Assembly (NCBI GenBank): GCA_025991245.1
Contig: BQMJ01000049.1
Coordinates: 1 to 64,000, forward strand
Source of the DNA: Galdieria partita
Taxonomy: Eukaryota; Rhodophyta; Bangiophyceae; Galdieriales; Galdieriaceae
Reading direction: 5' to 3'
Length of the DNA: 64,000 nt
The stretch's first letter is position 1, and each line of letters opens with the position of its first letter. The notes beneath the pieces were generated by a model. It did no database searches. It saw nothing but the letters and a program-made list of their open reading frames with translations, and was not told the DNA's origin. A program made the translations under genes and the position numbers. Shown in pieces: positions 1 through 11,900 of the stretch.

Positions 1-600
1 AATAAACCCTAATAAACCCTAATAAACCCTAAATAAACCCTAATAAACCCTAATAAACCCTAATAAACCCTAATAAACCCTAAATAAACCCTAATAAACC
101 CTAATAAACCCTAATAAACCCTAATAAACCCTAATAAACCCTAATAAACCCTAATAAACCCTAATAAACCCTAATAAACCCTAAATAAACCCTAAATAAA
201 CCCTAATAAACCCTAATAAACCCTAATAAACCCTAATAAACCCTAATAAACCCTAATAAACCCTAATAAACCCTAATAAACCCTAATAAACCCTAATAAA
301 CCCATAATAAACCCATAATAAACCCATAATAAACCCTAATAAACCCTAATAAACCCTAATAAACCCTAATAAACCCTAATAAACCCTAATAAACCCTAAT
401 AAACCCTAATAAACCCTAATAAACCCTAATAAACCCTAATAAACCCTAATAAACCCATAATAAACCCATAATAAACCCATAATAAACCCTAATAAACCCA
501 TAATAAACCCTAATAAACCCTAATAAACCCTAATAAACCCATAATAAACCCATAATAAACCCATAATAAACCCATAATAAACCCATAATAAACACTAAAA
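1..600. repeat. Telomeric repeat array at the left chromosome end
   Basis: The first 600 bases are an almost unbroken tandem array of the 10-mer AATAAACCCT. Scattered 11-mers carry one extra A (near 31, 82, 183 and 194), and a second variant CCCATAATAAA occurs in clusters near 300-330, 453-510 and 538-595. The C-rich strand runs 5' to 3' from the window start, as expected for a left telomere, so the G-rich 3' strand would be TTTATTAGGG. The array begins at base 1 with no unique DNA outside it, so the window edge is the assembled chromosome end. Variants increase inward, as older, no longer templated repeats usually do. The repeat differs from the plant-type TTTAGGG by an inserted ATT. Confidence 0.95.
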
Positions 601-675
601 AACCATAATAAACACTGATAAACAATAATAAACACTAAGTAAACAATAATAAACACTAATAAATCACAAGTAGAC
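601..675. repeat. Degenerate telomere-like repeats
   Basis: The array decays here into imperfect units such as AATAAACACT and AATAATAAACACTAA, before merging with the subtelomeric repeats. This is the proximal, diverged edge of the telomere. I see no gene in it. Confidence 0.8.
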
Positions 676-1371
676 CCCAATAATAATCCCTCAGTAAAAC
701 CTGAATAAGAAAAAAAATGCCAACTTCCTCCTGCCGGCCTAGACATATTTTACAATTTACTGCATTTTTTTCTCTTAGTTGCATTTCAAACGAAAGTTCC
801 TTAATTGTATTTTGCCTCTTACTTTTGTTTGCTGTCTAGTATAATGAGTCACAAATTTTACTGAGTGTTTTTTGGCGTCCTGGCGACATTTCTTGTGTGA
901 TTTATTTCTCTTACATTTGTATTTGGGGTATATTGCATAAATTCTTGGAGGCGAATCGAGAAAATCTATATTTTGCCTTTTACTGATTATTGTCCTTCTT
1001 TTGTTGAGGCGTTTTTATGTACCCAATAATAATCCTTCAGTAAAACCTGAATAAGAAAGAAAAATGCCCTCTCCCTTCTGTAAGCCTATACATATTTTAC
1101 GATTTATTGCATTTTTTCTCGCAAATGCATTTCAAACGAAAGTTTCTTAATTCTATCAAGCCTCGTACGTTTGCTTTTAGTTTAATGTAATAAGTAACGT
1201 CGCTTATTTTACTGAGTGTTTTGTGGTGTCCTGGCGACGTTTCCTGTGGGATACTTTTTCTTATATTTGTATTTGAGGAATATTGCATGAATACTTGGAA
1301 ACGAAAAGAGAAAGATTATATTTTGCTTTTAGCTATTGATTGTCCTTCTTTTGTATAGGCATTTTGATGTC
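676..1371. repeat. Subtelomeric tandem duplication, two units of about 345 bp
   Basis: Bases 676-1020 and 1021-1371 are two direct, diverged copies of one unit. Both begin with a telomere-like CCAATAATAATCC followed by TCAGTAAAACCTGAATAAGA. They then share in the same order a CATATTTTAC block, TTTCAAACGAAAGTT, TTTTACTGAGTGTTTT, a GTCCTGGCGAC block, and TTGTCCTTCTTTTGT near the end. Substitutions and small indels separate them, so the duplication is not recent. No coding capacity is conserved between copies. Confidence 0.85.
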
Positions 1372-2275
1372 GTGTTGTGTTGATTTAAAATTTGAAGCAG
1401 TTTGCGTGATTGAAAATTTTTTTGGGATGATTGTTGCCTTGGAACTGTCGTCTTTCATTGATTTTGTTGCGAAGCTTTTTTTATTGGATTTTTTTATTGT
1501 TTTTTACTTATTCTTGTGAAGCCGTATTCATTGGGTGAGGGATCCTTTCGCTTTATTCTGATGGATGAATGTTTCTTTTTCTATCCTGTTAGTTTCTTTC
1601 TATAGTGTGTGACGTTTGTTAGAAGCAGTAATAAAATTAAAAAAAATTAATAAACCCTGAAATATAATTCCTATTGTCCTGCTCCGGGTCATTCGCATTT
1701 GAAGATTTATTAGGAAATCTCAATGCATTGGAGAAAAAAAACGAATTGGTTCTATCAAGACCTTTACTTTTGTTTTTAGTTTCGTAAAAGTAACTAATTC
1801 TCAAACTGTGCTACTTGTTTTGCCAACGATCATATGACTTGCCTTGTGTGCTATTTCTGCGTATGTTGAATTTTGTTGCTTACTACGGGTATTTAGGTAA
1901 AAATTTCTTATGCTATTTTTAGTTCAAGGCCCTTTTGAGTTGAGGAATTTCTCTGTTGCTTTGCAATAATTCAAAATTTTGAGCTGTTTAGAAATTGTGA
2001 GCATTTTTTTTGAATGGTTGCTTTTTTGTTATTGTTAGCATCATTAATTTCGTTCTTGATTGAATCAGTTGCACAGTAAGTTAATAGCTTTTTTTCATAT
2101 TATGATATTTTGCTTCGTGTTTTATTTGTGCCGAATCTATTTGATGAAAAATTCTTTTCGTTTCTGATATTGGATGAATTTACCTTGAATCACCCTGTTA
2201 ATATCTTCCAATAGTATTTGAACTTTTTGGTAAATATGCATATTTAACTTGAAATTCTACCCGAATGAAGGCTAA
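1372..2275. repeat. More diverged continuation of the subtelomeric repeat
   Basis: A third, weaker copy seems to start near 1641 with AATAAACCCTGA and run to about 2275. It lines up with 1021-1640 through shared landmarks in order: CTTTACTTTTGTTTTTAGTTT near 1765 against CGTTTGCTTTTAGTTT near 1167; a TTTGAAGCAGTTTG block near 1390 against TTTTGAGCTGTTT near 1975; and a CTGATNNNGGATGAAT block near 1557 against one near 2165. If so, the full unit is about 620 bp, and 676-1020 is a shortened copy. Alignment by eye; borders are approximate. Confidence 0.5.
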
Positions 2276-5200
2276 TAAAACCAAAATGAGGAAGAAATAC
2301 TTATTGCTTTCAGCCAGGACGTACCTAGTTTTTCAGTTCACTGAGCTCTAGTAGTCTCAAAGCTTTAGTGGGCAGAGTGAATTGTTTATGTCCGGTTTCT
2401 TATTTATGTTTTTTTGCCAAAGAATAGTTACGTATTGTTTTATTTTTTATGCTTGCTGTGCTACTGACCAAGTTTGGTCTCCTGTCAGCTACATTTTGTT
2501 TAAACTTTTTTTGGATTGAAAACTGGAGTTAGTTTTTTACATTCCTTCTTAAGTTCAAATTTTATTAAGAATGCACAATTTTTTCTGCTACTTTTGTGTC
2601 GTTTTGAGATTCCAGGTGGTTCGTTCAAATGGTACCCTTCTGGTGACGTTTAAGGTGCATGCAATGTACGCGAACAAGTCGTCGCAAAATTAGAACAATC
2701 TGCCACTATGTAACATTTTCATTTCTTTTTTTTTGTGCAGTCCTCATTGCTGTGTTCAAGGATTATCTCTTCTTCTTACTACTTTTTCTCCAGTGAGAAG
2801 AAATAGATTTTTTCTTCTGTATTTCTATGTGATATAGTTACTAAATTCCCTTTCATCAAGGGTATTGTATTTTTTTCTCTGTGAGCAGATTGCTGTAACT
2901 TTTTTAATTTGTTTCACAAGGTTGTGAAATATCTGCCTGACGAGGACAGATTCATGGTACCGATGATGTAAAGAACAATTGGTAAATAAAAATTCCTCAA
3001 TATATTCTCAAGTTTTTATTTCTCTAAAGGTTCTTTCTATGGCTTTTTTCTAAAATTCGTTTTGGTATTGTTCCTTTAGTAAACCGTATAAAGAAAGTCC
3101 TAAACTGGTAATGCAAAAATTGCCTATTCCCCTTTGATATATTGCAAAAACTTCTCTTCAATACCGTTTCATAATGCCAATGCAATAGAACTGAAAATGA
3201 AATGCTGAATTCTTTTTCTTTCTTTTTAACTGTTGTCACAAGTTTTGGAATTTTTTTAAATTTTTATTCCTTGGTGACATTGTAGCTTTTTCGTTGAATT
3301 TGTCTTTTCATATAGGTACTACATTGTAGAGATGATGTTCTTTGTTTATTGATTTTTCTTATTAGGATCGCTGCTGTCTTCAGTGCATACATGATAATAA
3401 GCTTTGAATATGGATAATTTCGAAACTTTCATTTCAATGGTTTCGCCAAGATCTTCATGGTTGAACCTTAGCTTATTAGAATCGTTTTTAGAAATTTGTC
3501 TTATATAGCAAAATTCTAAGTGTTGCTATTTGGTCATTTTATTGTATTCTACGGTGCAACGCTATTGAAAATTTAACCATTTGGTAAGTCGTTTCTGCTT
3601 TTTGATGGTCTTGAGACACTGCTTGCTTCATTCTTCGAGTAGCCTTACTTGAAATATAGTGTCGGTATACATATTTAGCAAAAAGTCAACAGTGCTTATG
3701 CTATTCTTAGATTCTCAAAAGCAATACTTTGTGTTTTGGTAAACTTTTCGAGCCGCCTTGTATCTATTCTCTACAATGTCAAATTCTGAATCTCTTTCTC
3801 GGCTTTTCAGTGTGCACTCTTATGTCACAGATTTTTGTTCAATTGTTACTTTTTAAGAGTGAATGAGTTAGATGATTCAATTGTCGTTTAGGCTCTTTGT
3901 TCACATTTTAGAAAGTTCACTTGTTTGATCATTTCTCTTCTAGTACTACTGTCTGTTTTTCTTTTGTGTTTTATGTCTTATAACCCTTGAATGTGTAATG
4001 AAGTTTTCCTAGGTTCTATTTCACGCATGCAAAAACTGTTCGAGGTGAGAATATATTGATTTTTTCTATATGAGATTTGTTCTACTTTTCTTTTTACTAA
4101 ATTTCGCATTGCCACCTACTGTTTACTCCTGAGAACAACTAGAAGTACTGATGCCATAAGGGACAAATAATGTATTGAAATTCTACAATTTTTTCACTTG
4201 GGTCGACCTCCCTAAATTCTTTCTTTTTTCATAGACTCTATTCGAGACGATATTTTTATTGCTCTTCTAATCAACCGTGGATAATTTCAGAAAGACAGTA
4301 AAATTTTCTTTATTTGAAAAGACATGACTTTCCATTGTTTTTTAAAAAGCATGCGTTTTTCTCAATTCACTAGATCGTCGTAAAAGAATCTAATAGAGTA
4401 TGAAAGTAAGTGGTCTAAATTCGGTTAAATACTTTTGAAATTGTTTCAAAATTCTTGAAGATTGTGATTTTGCTAATTTATCTCGAGTGACAAAGTATTT
4501 CTTCCTTTGAAATCTTTTTGAAATCACCCCCACAGTTGTATTTGCATTGCATGAAAACGATATCCAATTGTCCCATTTCTTTCATTTTTATTAAACTTTT
4601 AGTTTTTGGGGGAGCTGAGCAATTTGGCTATGAATTTGATATATAGTGAAATCTAAATCTGGTAATTTTTACAGCTAACGTATTGCATGGCTTGTTTTAC
4701 TATAGTCGTTTTCAATGTTGAAAAGCGACAGTTTTTTAAAAAAGTAGAATCTTGTAGTTGTTGGTTTTTACTATGTAGTATCTTTTATCAGACACCTTTT
4801 TTGTAAAAAAATTTTTTGCTTTCTTATGGTAACTGGATCCATTGTGTTCTATTTTATGTTGATCGGCACAGTATTATACACGAATTGTAATGTTGATATC
4901 TATAATGAAGACAAAGCAAGCCACACTATTCTCATAAAAAAATCCTCAAATAAATTGAACAGTTAGCAATCTAGCCACAAAAGTTCAATTTGGTCTGTAG
5001 CATCTTGGATATTATATGCTTTATGTCAGTTTGACTATGCTTTGAATGACAGCTTGAAGAGAAACATATCTCTCAATAGCACTTTTCCTACATGAATTTG
5101 TTGTGCTTTCTTTCTTGTTCTTTGAAATCATCCTGTTGTTTTTGTTCATCTCCTTCTTAAATATATAAAATTTCTTTTAACTATTTCAATTTGACAAAAG

Positions 5201-8200
5201 TACTGAATTGGTTTCGACTGAGAATATGGTAGGTTTTTCTTTGAACATGCATTTTGGAAACTTCTTCTTACTATCTTTTTCATTGTAGAATAATGTCCGC
5301 TCAAGAGAACCATTAGAGATGCTTATTCAATAATGCCAAGTAGTATATAAGAATCCTTCAACTTCCTAGCGACTTCCTAGAGATTTTATTTCTCTTTTTG
5401 CCTTTCTTTTCTCTATAGGTTATTTTCAAAATCGGTATTTTTATCGTTCAATTATTAGTCTATAAGTGTACGAAAGAAAAAAACTCTACTAAGTTATAAT
5501 TTTAATCAGAAAAAAATTGTCTAGTGTCCTCTGACATACGTCATGCGCTTTCCTTCACTGAATTATGTTCTCGTGAAACCATTGTTATAAACCAAAGAAT
5601 TATTTAATGATTCGCATATTTTGACTAACCTTGTTACTTTCATATTTTGTAGCTTTGATGTTTTGTTTTGTTTGTTGATCCATTCGTATCAATTCAATTT
5701 CACCTATGAAATCTTCATCCTCTAACATACTAGTGCACTTGTACCGCTTTCGACTGATCATAAATTTCCTCTAGTACTTTTTTTCGGGAAACGTTTTCAT
5801 TTGTTTGGAGCTAACATAATTCATTATTTACTTGAAATCTTGCAAAACTAAATTGGCTTCGCTTTCCGTTTTTTGCAACAGTACTATTTACCATCTACTG
5901 CATCAGAGTCTTTCTCGATTCACTGACACTGGTTTGAAGAGTACAACCTTGTTTTGCCTTATGGTTTCTTTCTGCTGTCTTATCTTTCACTTAGCAATTT
6001 GGCAAAACAGTTCTTACTTTCTTGGGATCATTGTATACTCCTTATTTTATTCTGTGAGTATCTCGTATACTATAATGCTGCTTTGTTGATGGTATACATA
6101 TTGACCCAAAAGTAATCCAAGCCATAAATATGCCATAAAAAAGCCTCCAACTGGAAGAAACAGTTAACAGTAACAACATAAATGTTCCATCATGTCTACT
6201 GTTCTTCATCTTTCTTCTTGCTTTATGTCTAGCTGGTCTATACTTTGAGCGGTAGCTATTAGAAGATTGTATCACGAAGAAGCATTTTTCATATGGGTCT
6301 TGTTGTACTTTCACTCTTTTTCTCTACAATCAATTTGTTCTTCTTTGTTTTCTTAGCTTTAAATACTTTTTTAGTCTTTTAGTGTGCATTGCATAATATT
6401 TTGGTTTCTTCCTAGCTCTTGTTGCTAGAATTTTCTATTTGAAACTCGTTGTTTGGAAAGTCCTCCAATCGAAATTCTATTTCTTCCATTATTACCATAA
6501 GAAATTTCAACTCGTTTTGCTTTTCATATTTATCTAGCGTTTAAATTGGTACTTGGCGAATAGAAATTAAATGAATGGCTTCTACTGAGGTACATATTCA
6601 TTTCTACGTTTTAATTGGGAGCAAGATCAAGTTTGAGACTAGCAGTCTTTGTTAACGGCTCAACTTGAAATACTGTGGTATTTGAGACACTGCAGGAGAA
6701 GCTCTACTTGTAAATATTCTAGTGTACTTGCAAACTGGCTCAAGAATTTCCAACTATGTCATGTATGCAAAAATGCACCATAGAGATTTTGAATCAATCG
6801 TTGGTCTTTCCTCAACTTTTCCAGAGGACAATGGAATATGAAAGAAAAGCTTGGTAAGTTCGATTCGTTTACTCCTTCATTTCTGTTGATTTCGACCCAC
6901 CACTAGTTATTTTTATATTTACAAATAAACAGCACTCTAGCCATTTTTAGACAGTTGGAGCTTACTGTTGGCGAATTGTGAAAAAGTTCATATGAAACAA
7001 GAAAACACAAATTAGTATATACAAACCAATTTCTACAATTTTTTTCCACAAATATCTGCTTTAAAAAAATTTCCAAAAAATTTTTCAATTTTGTCGAGAA
7101 TTGGCTCCGTAGAACATAACGCAGCCCAAAAAGGCAATAGAGGAAAGTGAGGGGAAATGAATCAATGAACCCTCATGTGAACTCAAATGACTTCTTACTG
7201 GATTTCCCAACGACCCAGCTTGGATTCTAATTCAGCCTAGTAAAATCTACAATGCAACAAGTTTTTCATTTGCAACACAATCTACTAAGGTTCTATATAT
7301 TACTTGCTACAATTGGTTTCACAGATATCACTTTCTAATTTAGTCGCTTCTAATGAACAGAGGTTTCTTTGTAAAATTGCATTTCTTCTTGTTGAGTGTG
7401 CATGGTTTTTGAATATGTAGTTTTTTTCAGGTACTACTTTAGGTATTTTTTATGTTATTTTTTTCCTCTTTCACATCACAGTGCACCTGGAAAGGATTTC
7501 AGCATTGTGTATCATAGACAAATTTACAGTTTAAATGTATTTTACTCCGAACTTTTTGGTATGGTCCGTTTTTGTATGATTTCCTAATTTTTTTTTATTC
7601 GCCACTGGGTTATATAAAATTTCGTAAACCTTTTCTTCTCTTAGATACTCTGTAATTTAGAAATTTGATTGTGTTTGTCCTTGTTTTGGCTGAGTAGTTC
7701 GTTTTGAGCTAATATTGTTGTTGCCAGAAATTTTTGGGTTTTTTTTCTCTTTTCAATTGAATATTCTATGGGAAACTCTCACAAGTACATGGTGTCTTCA
7801 ATAAGTTTCTGTGATAAATAAAGCTTCTCATGTCAATTGTATTGCATCTCTATTTATTGTTTTGATTGATATTGGGTTGTTTGAAATTTTCTTTTAAACT
7901 CTGGTCTTAGAAGCATTTTTGTATAGTTGTTCTTCATAATAAAGTTTTTCTTATGAAACGATACGAGAACTTTCTTTTTTTGGCGTTGGCTGATAGCTCT
8001 ACTGCATTGGCCCCAGCTCTGTCCAATTATGAATAATTCTGATTAGCTGAATGGTAAACCTTGAATGGTCAATTCTAGTCTTTGCCTTTTTTTAAAAATT
8101 TGCGTTGATCCTTTGAAGTCTCTCTGTTTACACTTTTGTGACTCAAAGTGGCTAAACGTTGAGTTTCTCGCCTCTCCTGGATTTTGTTAAAGCATATGCA

Positions 8201-8900
8201 AATTGCCAAGATTCGATTTCTTAGATATTATCAATTGTATTTTCCTTGTATTATGGTCTTTTTTGTGCTGTGTATTGCAATTGGTGTTTGTCTTTCTTTC
8301 TTGGCTAAAAGTCTTTCTCGTTTGTATATAATTGACAAGGTAATTTGTCTATAAATGAAATTACGTGTAGTGTACATTTTTTATTATCAATTGAATAGAA
8401 AAAATTCCTTGCCTTTCAGACATTTTTATCATTATGACAATCCAAAGGTTGTATAGAGTTCTTGTATAATTAACTAGTCACGAAATTCAGCGTGTATTCA
8501 TTCACGGACGCTAGACTTCTATGAAAATAAAATTTTAGCAACCGTACCCACAGTATGAAGATCGATCGTTCAAGTAAACAGGGCATCAAGAATAAATTAT
8601 TCATGTCTTGCTCAATTTTGCTTTGTAACGTAGGAAGATCCTGGAATATCTTGCGCATATCTAGGAATGTTGCTCAGTAGAGTAATTTAATATGCAGAAA
8701 GAATCGCTGTCTAAAATGAGCAATGTATTCATAATTTCGTGGACAGTTCTCAGTTTGTATACTTTGTGCTTGTCAGCCTTTTTATAGAATTGTACGTTGC
8801 ATAGCTGGTTGTGATTTCCCAATAGAAAGACGGGGCTATTTAAGTGCCAACAGTAATACTATTCAAACAATATCCTTTCCAAAACTGTGTCTCACAAACT
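2276..8900. other. Gene-free T-rich subtelomeric region
   Basis: The plus strand is strongly T-rich throughout. Open frames are short, start at random positions, overlap one another on both strands and have low-complexity Phe/Leu/Ser-rich translations. I found no protein domain, tRNA or rRNA. Some wording resembles the upstream repeat unit (runs such as CTTTTGTTTTTAG), so part may be very old copies of it. A 27-base segment at 5515-5541 recurs exactly at 25315-25341. Confidence 0.6.
5515..5541 (+). repeat. 27-bp exact repeat, copy 1
   Basis: The 27 bases starting AATTGTCTAGTGTCC and ending GACATACGT are identical to 25315-25341. Both copies follow an A-run, so similarity extends a few bases left; the right flanks differ at once. 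Such a match is very unlikely by chance in 64 kb. Its origin is unknown. Confidence 0.85.
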
Positions 8901-11900
8901 GCAACTGCTGAGTATTTATAGACTTGAGCACAAAAGACTACGGTAGCTATTCCAAACATACACTATGCCGACGAGTTGCGAAGTCTCTCTTTTGTGAAAG
9001 TTTTCCCATCAGACGCTCTTTTTCTTCCAAGTTTTGTTTCGAAATTGCATCCTTCAAGTGACCTCGTCAAGTAAGATTAGCAGACAACGACGTAAAGATG
9101 CTTCAAAGTGGGTGTACAAACTCTGTTCACGTCCGTTTTCGAAACAGCAACTCACAGTTGAACTGCACAGTTGAGTTGCCACGAGCCAATCTCCCCTCTC
9201 CACTTGGACAATAGATTCTCAATAGACAAAAACTGACAATGACAAGAATCGTTTTTGTGAAGAACCAAAGAGAATCAACTCAGAATATACTCCGATTGTT
9301 ACAAACGATCTTGGTAATTGTTCCACAAGAGAGAGTCCTCATCTATTGTTCACAGGACAACAGTTCAATTCAACTTCAAAAACCAGGTTACATTACAAGA
9401 CTGTATCGCCGCAAGGGTTCAACCTCAAAGACTATTTGGAGCCTTTGTGCCCACTGGTTCCCCACTACTCCGCAGGGTCAATGTCTTCAAACAGACCAGA
9501 AACTAAAGATCAACATTTCTCCAACAGTACCTACGTTGCATTCGACATGAAGTTGGAAGCAACTTTGAGGTTCAAGCCAAGTTGTTGACAGGAAACGAAC
9601 AAACCAAACCGCGCCTTGGCTGGAACTTCAAAAAGTGCGAAATCATAAAACCTCAAAGTTTGGTCCTACTAAGTTCTTCTCCAAATTCAACTATTTAAAA
9701 TTTCATTAAAAATGAACAACTTTATACACTTCAAACCGGGTGGTAACAAAGCAACTATAGCCAAAGTTGTGTTAGCTAAGCAAAACAATCACAAAAGGGA
9801 GATTGGGAAAAGTGATGTTGAAGAGCTCTTTGAGTACCGTCAAAAGTGCGATGTATAGTTTCATACGTACCTAGTGAGCACTTTTCAAAGGAACCTTCCA
9901 CTCAAAGGTTTACCTAGAATACTATTGATACTCTAACGTTGCTTTATTTGAAGAGAACCGTTGTGCTAGAATGAACGTCGATATACCAAGCCCGCCATTG
10001 TATAGTGGGATAAACTCACCTTTGTTGTTTACCTTGGAGATTTACTGGCTTCAAGTTGATTTGGAGAACATTCAGCTCTAGTCGATAGTAATCATTTCAA
10101 GAAAGTATAATCCACCACTTTCAAGAAGAAGGGCGTGTTTCCCACAACTTGGAACGATTGGGTGTGCAGTCGCTAAGTTGTCATAGAGAAATTTCGACAA
10201 GTAGAGTGAACACTTGTGCTGATCAATGTCTTTCTGAACTGTTTGCAACTTGGAGGACTGTGAATTTTGTGTTACCAGTATCAAAGACTTTTTAGACTTG
10301 TGCAGATCAGAGTTTATACATTATGGTCGAGTATTTCTATTATCAACAAAACGTCTAAGTACATACTGGAAGTGACACATGTATATAATTTGTATTTTGC
10401 CTACAAGAATGTTGATAAAGAATCCAGTCAATTTTCTCAATTTGCTTGAATACATAGACCAAGTGTCGCATATTCTATTTTTGTATAATTGTATTGCGAA
10501 AATAAAGAATCAGTTGTTGACTCTTTCTATTTTGTATAAAAGCTATATATGAAAACTGTCCATAATGGCATAGCGTCATCTACTCTTATGAAATAACTGT
10601 CTTGTTCAATTTTGACTTTTTAAAAATAATTGAATTAAGTAGCTTCTCCTTGTATAGTATGATTATCTCTATTATGCAATCTCTTGGTCTTTTTTTGTTG
10701 TTACTTTTGCAACTTTTCACTATTCGAGAAATAAAAATGAATCTATTCTCTTTCTGTTCCATACTCTCTTACATACTGCCAAAGCTTCAAATTTTTACCA
10801 GAAAGAGTTTTAAGAGGAGAAGAGTGTTACTGACACGTGAAGTAGAATGAAAAGAAACGGTTGATTGATTGCCTTTTGAGTATACAAAGTCCTAAAAACC
10901 AACAACTTTCTTTAGAGTTCTTGATCTTTCGAACAAAATTTATCAATCAACCGAATAATTCAAGTAAGTAATTTTTGAGTAGTATCTACTTGAACGATTC
11001 ATCTTTCTTTTACCATGTTCATTTCTTTGCAAACAATCTATACATATCATGAATATCGATTAAACAACTGAAATGAAAAGATAGAGCATGTGTAATTGAC
11101 CAAACTCAATGAATTGTGATTTCACATTCGGATTCAAACTAGCTGCCAAAGCAGCTTTAAACATGGATATGTTCTCTAAGTTTGATATATTCTTGTACAA
11201 TCTTGTTTTCTTATTTACCAAATGATCAATTTGGTTCAATTTATGGTTTTGCTGATCTTAAGAAAATAAACTTTTCCGTAACTATGTATATAGAACTCGT
11301 CCAGGTCAAAAGGTACCGATAATATTATGACTACTACAAAATTATCCTCTTTTACACTGTTTTTATCTAAAGAACCAAGAATTCGAAAAGCTATGGTAGT
11401 TGTTTCCAAACAATCTCCCTTTATCGATCGTAATCAACCTCTCCCTCGACAATGTTTCTGCAGATAAATCTCTTTTGAACTCTGACGTTGAGAAATCAAC
11501 CACAAGGTTCAAACCTAGTGGCTACAAAGTTACGACCAAAATAACCCAGGTTTAAATAGTATCCAAAAGAAGAAAAACTATTTAGTCTATTCTCAAGATA
11601 TTTCTCGTTGGTACTCAAAAAAGTTTTCATAAACAGACTTTATCCACTTTGAAGCGGGTTGCATAAAACAACTATTTAGTTCCTGTTCTCAACCAATAAA
11701 TTCTAATGAAAGAACGTTTGGAAGAGCTTAGAAAGGAGGTGGTATGAAAGGGTGCCTTTAAAAGGTACAAACTATGTCGTTTCTTGTATTCTTGTAGAGA
11801 AATTTCCAAAAGAACCTTGCACTAGAGAGTTAAAAGACTGTTGAAGCTCTATTCTTTTTGTGTTAGGGAATTGTATCATTGGAATTCGTTTACAGACTGT

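Noticed and set aside
1-600. CRISPR-like array
   Set aside because: Direct repeats are contiguous, without spacers; it is a telomere.
510-746. Minus-strand open frame crossing the telomere repeats, repeating YYGFIMGLLWV-like units
   Set aside because: It is the translation of the telomeric variants themselves, and ends in degenerate repeats; no promoter or family.
5832-6314. Two overlapping frames of 85 and 90 codons on opposite strands
   Set aside because: Low-complexity hydrophobic translations in T-rich DNA, no domain, no splice partner.
9239-9588. Three overlapping plus-strand frames of 62-103 codons
   Set aside because: They lie in different frames with no recognisable family, and none has a consistent splice junction to another exon.
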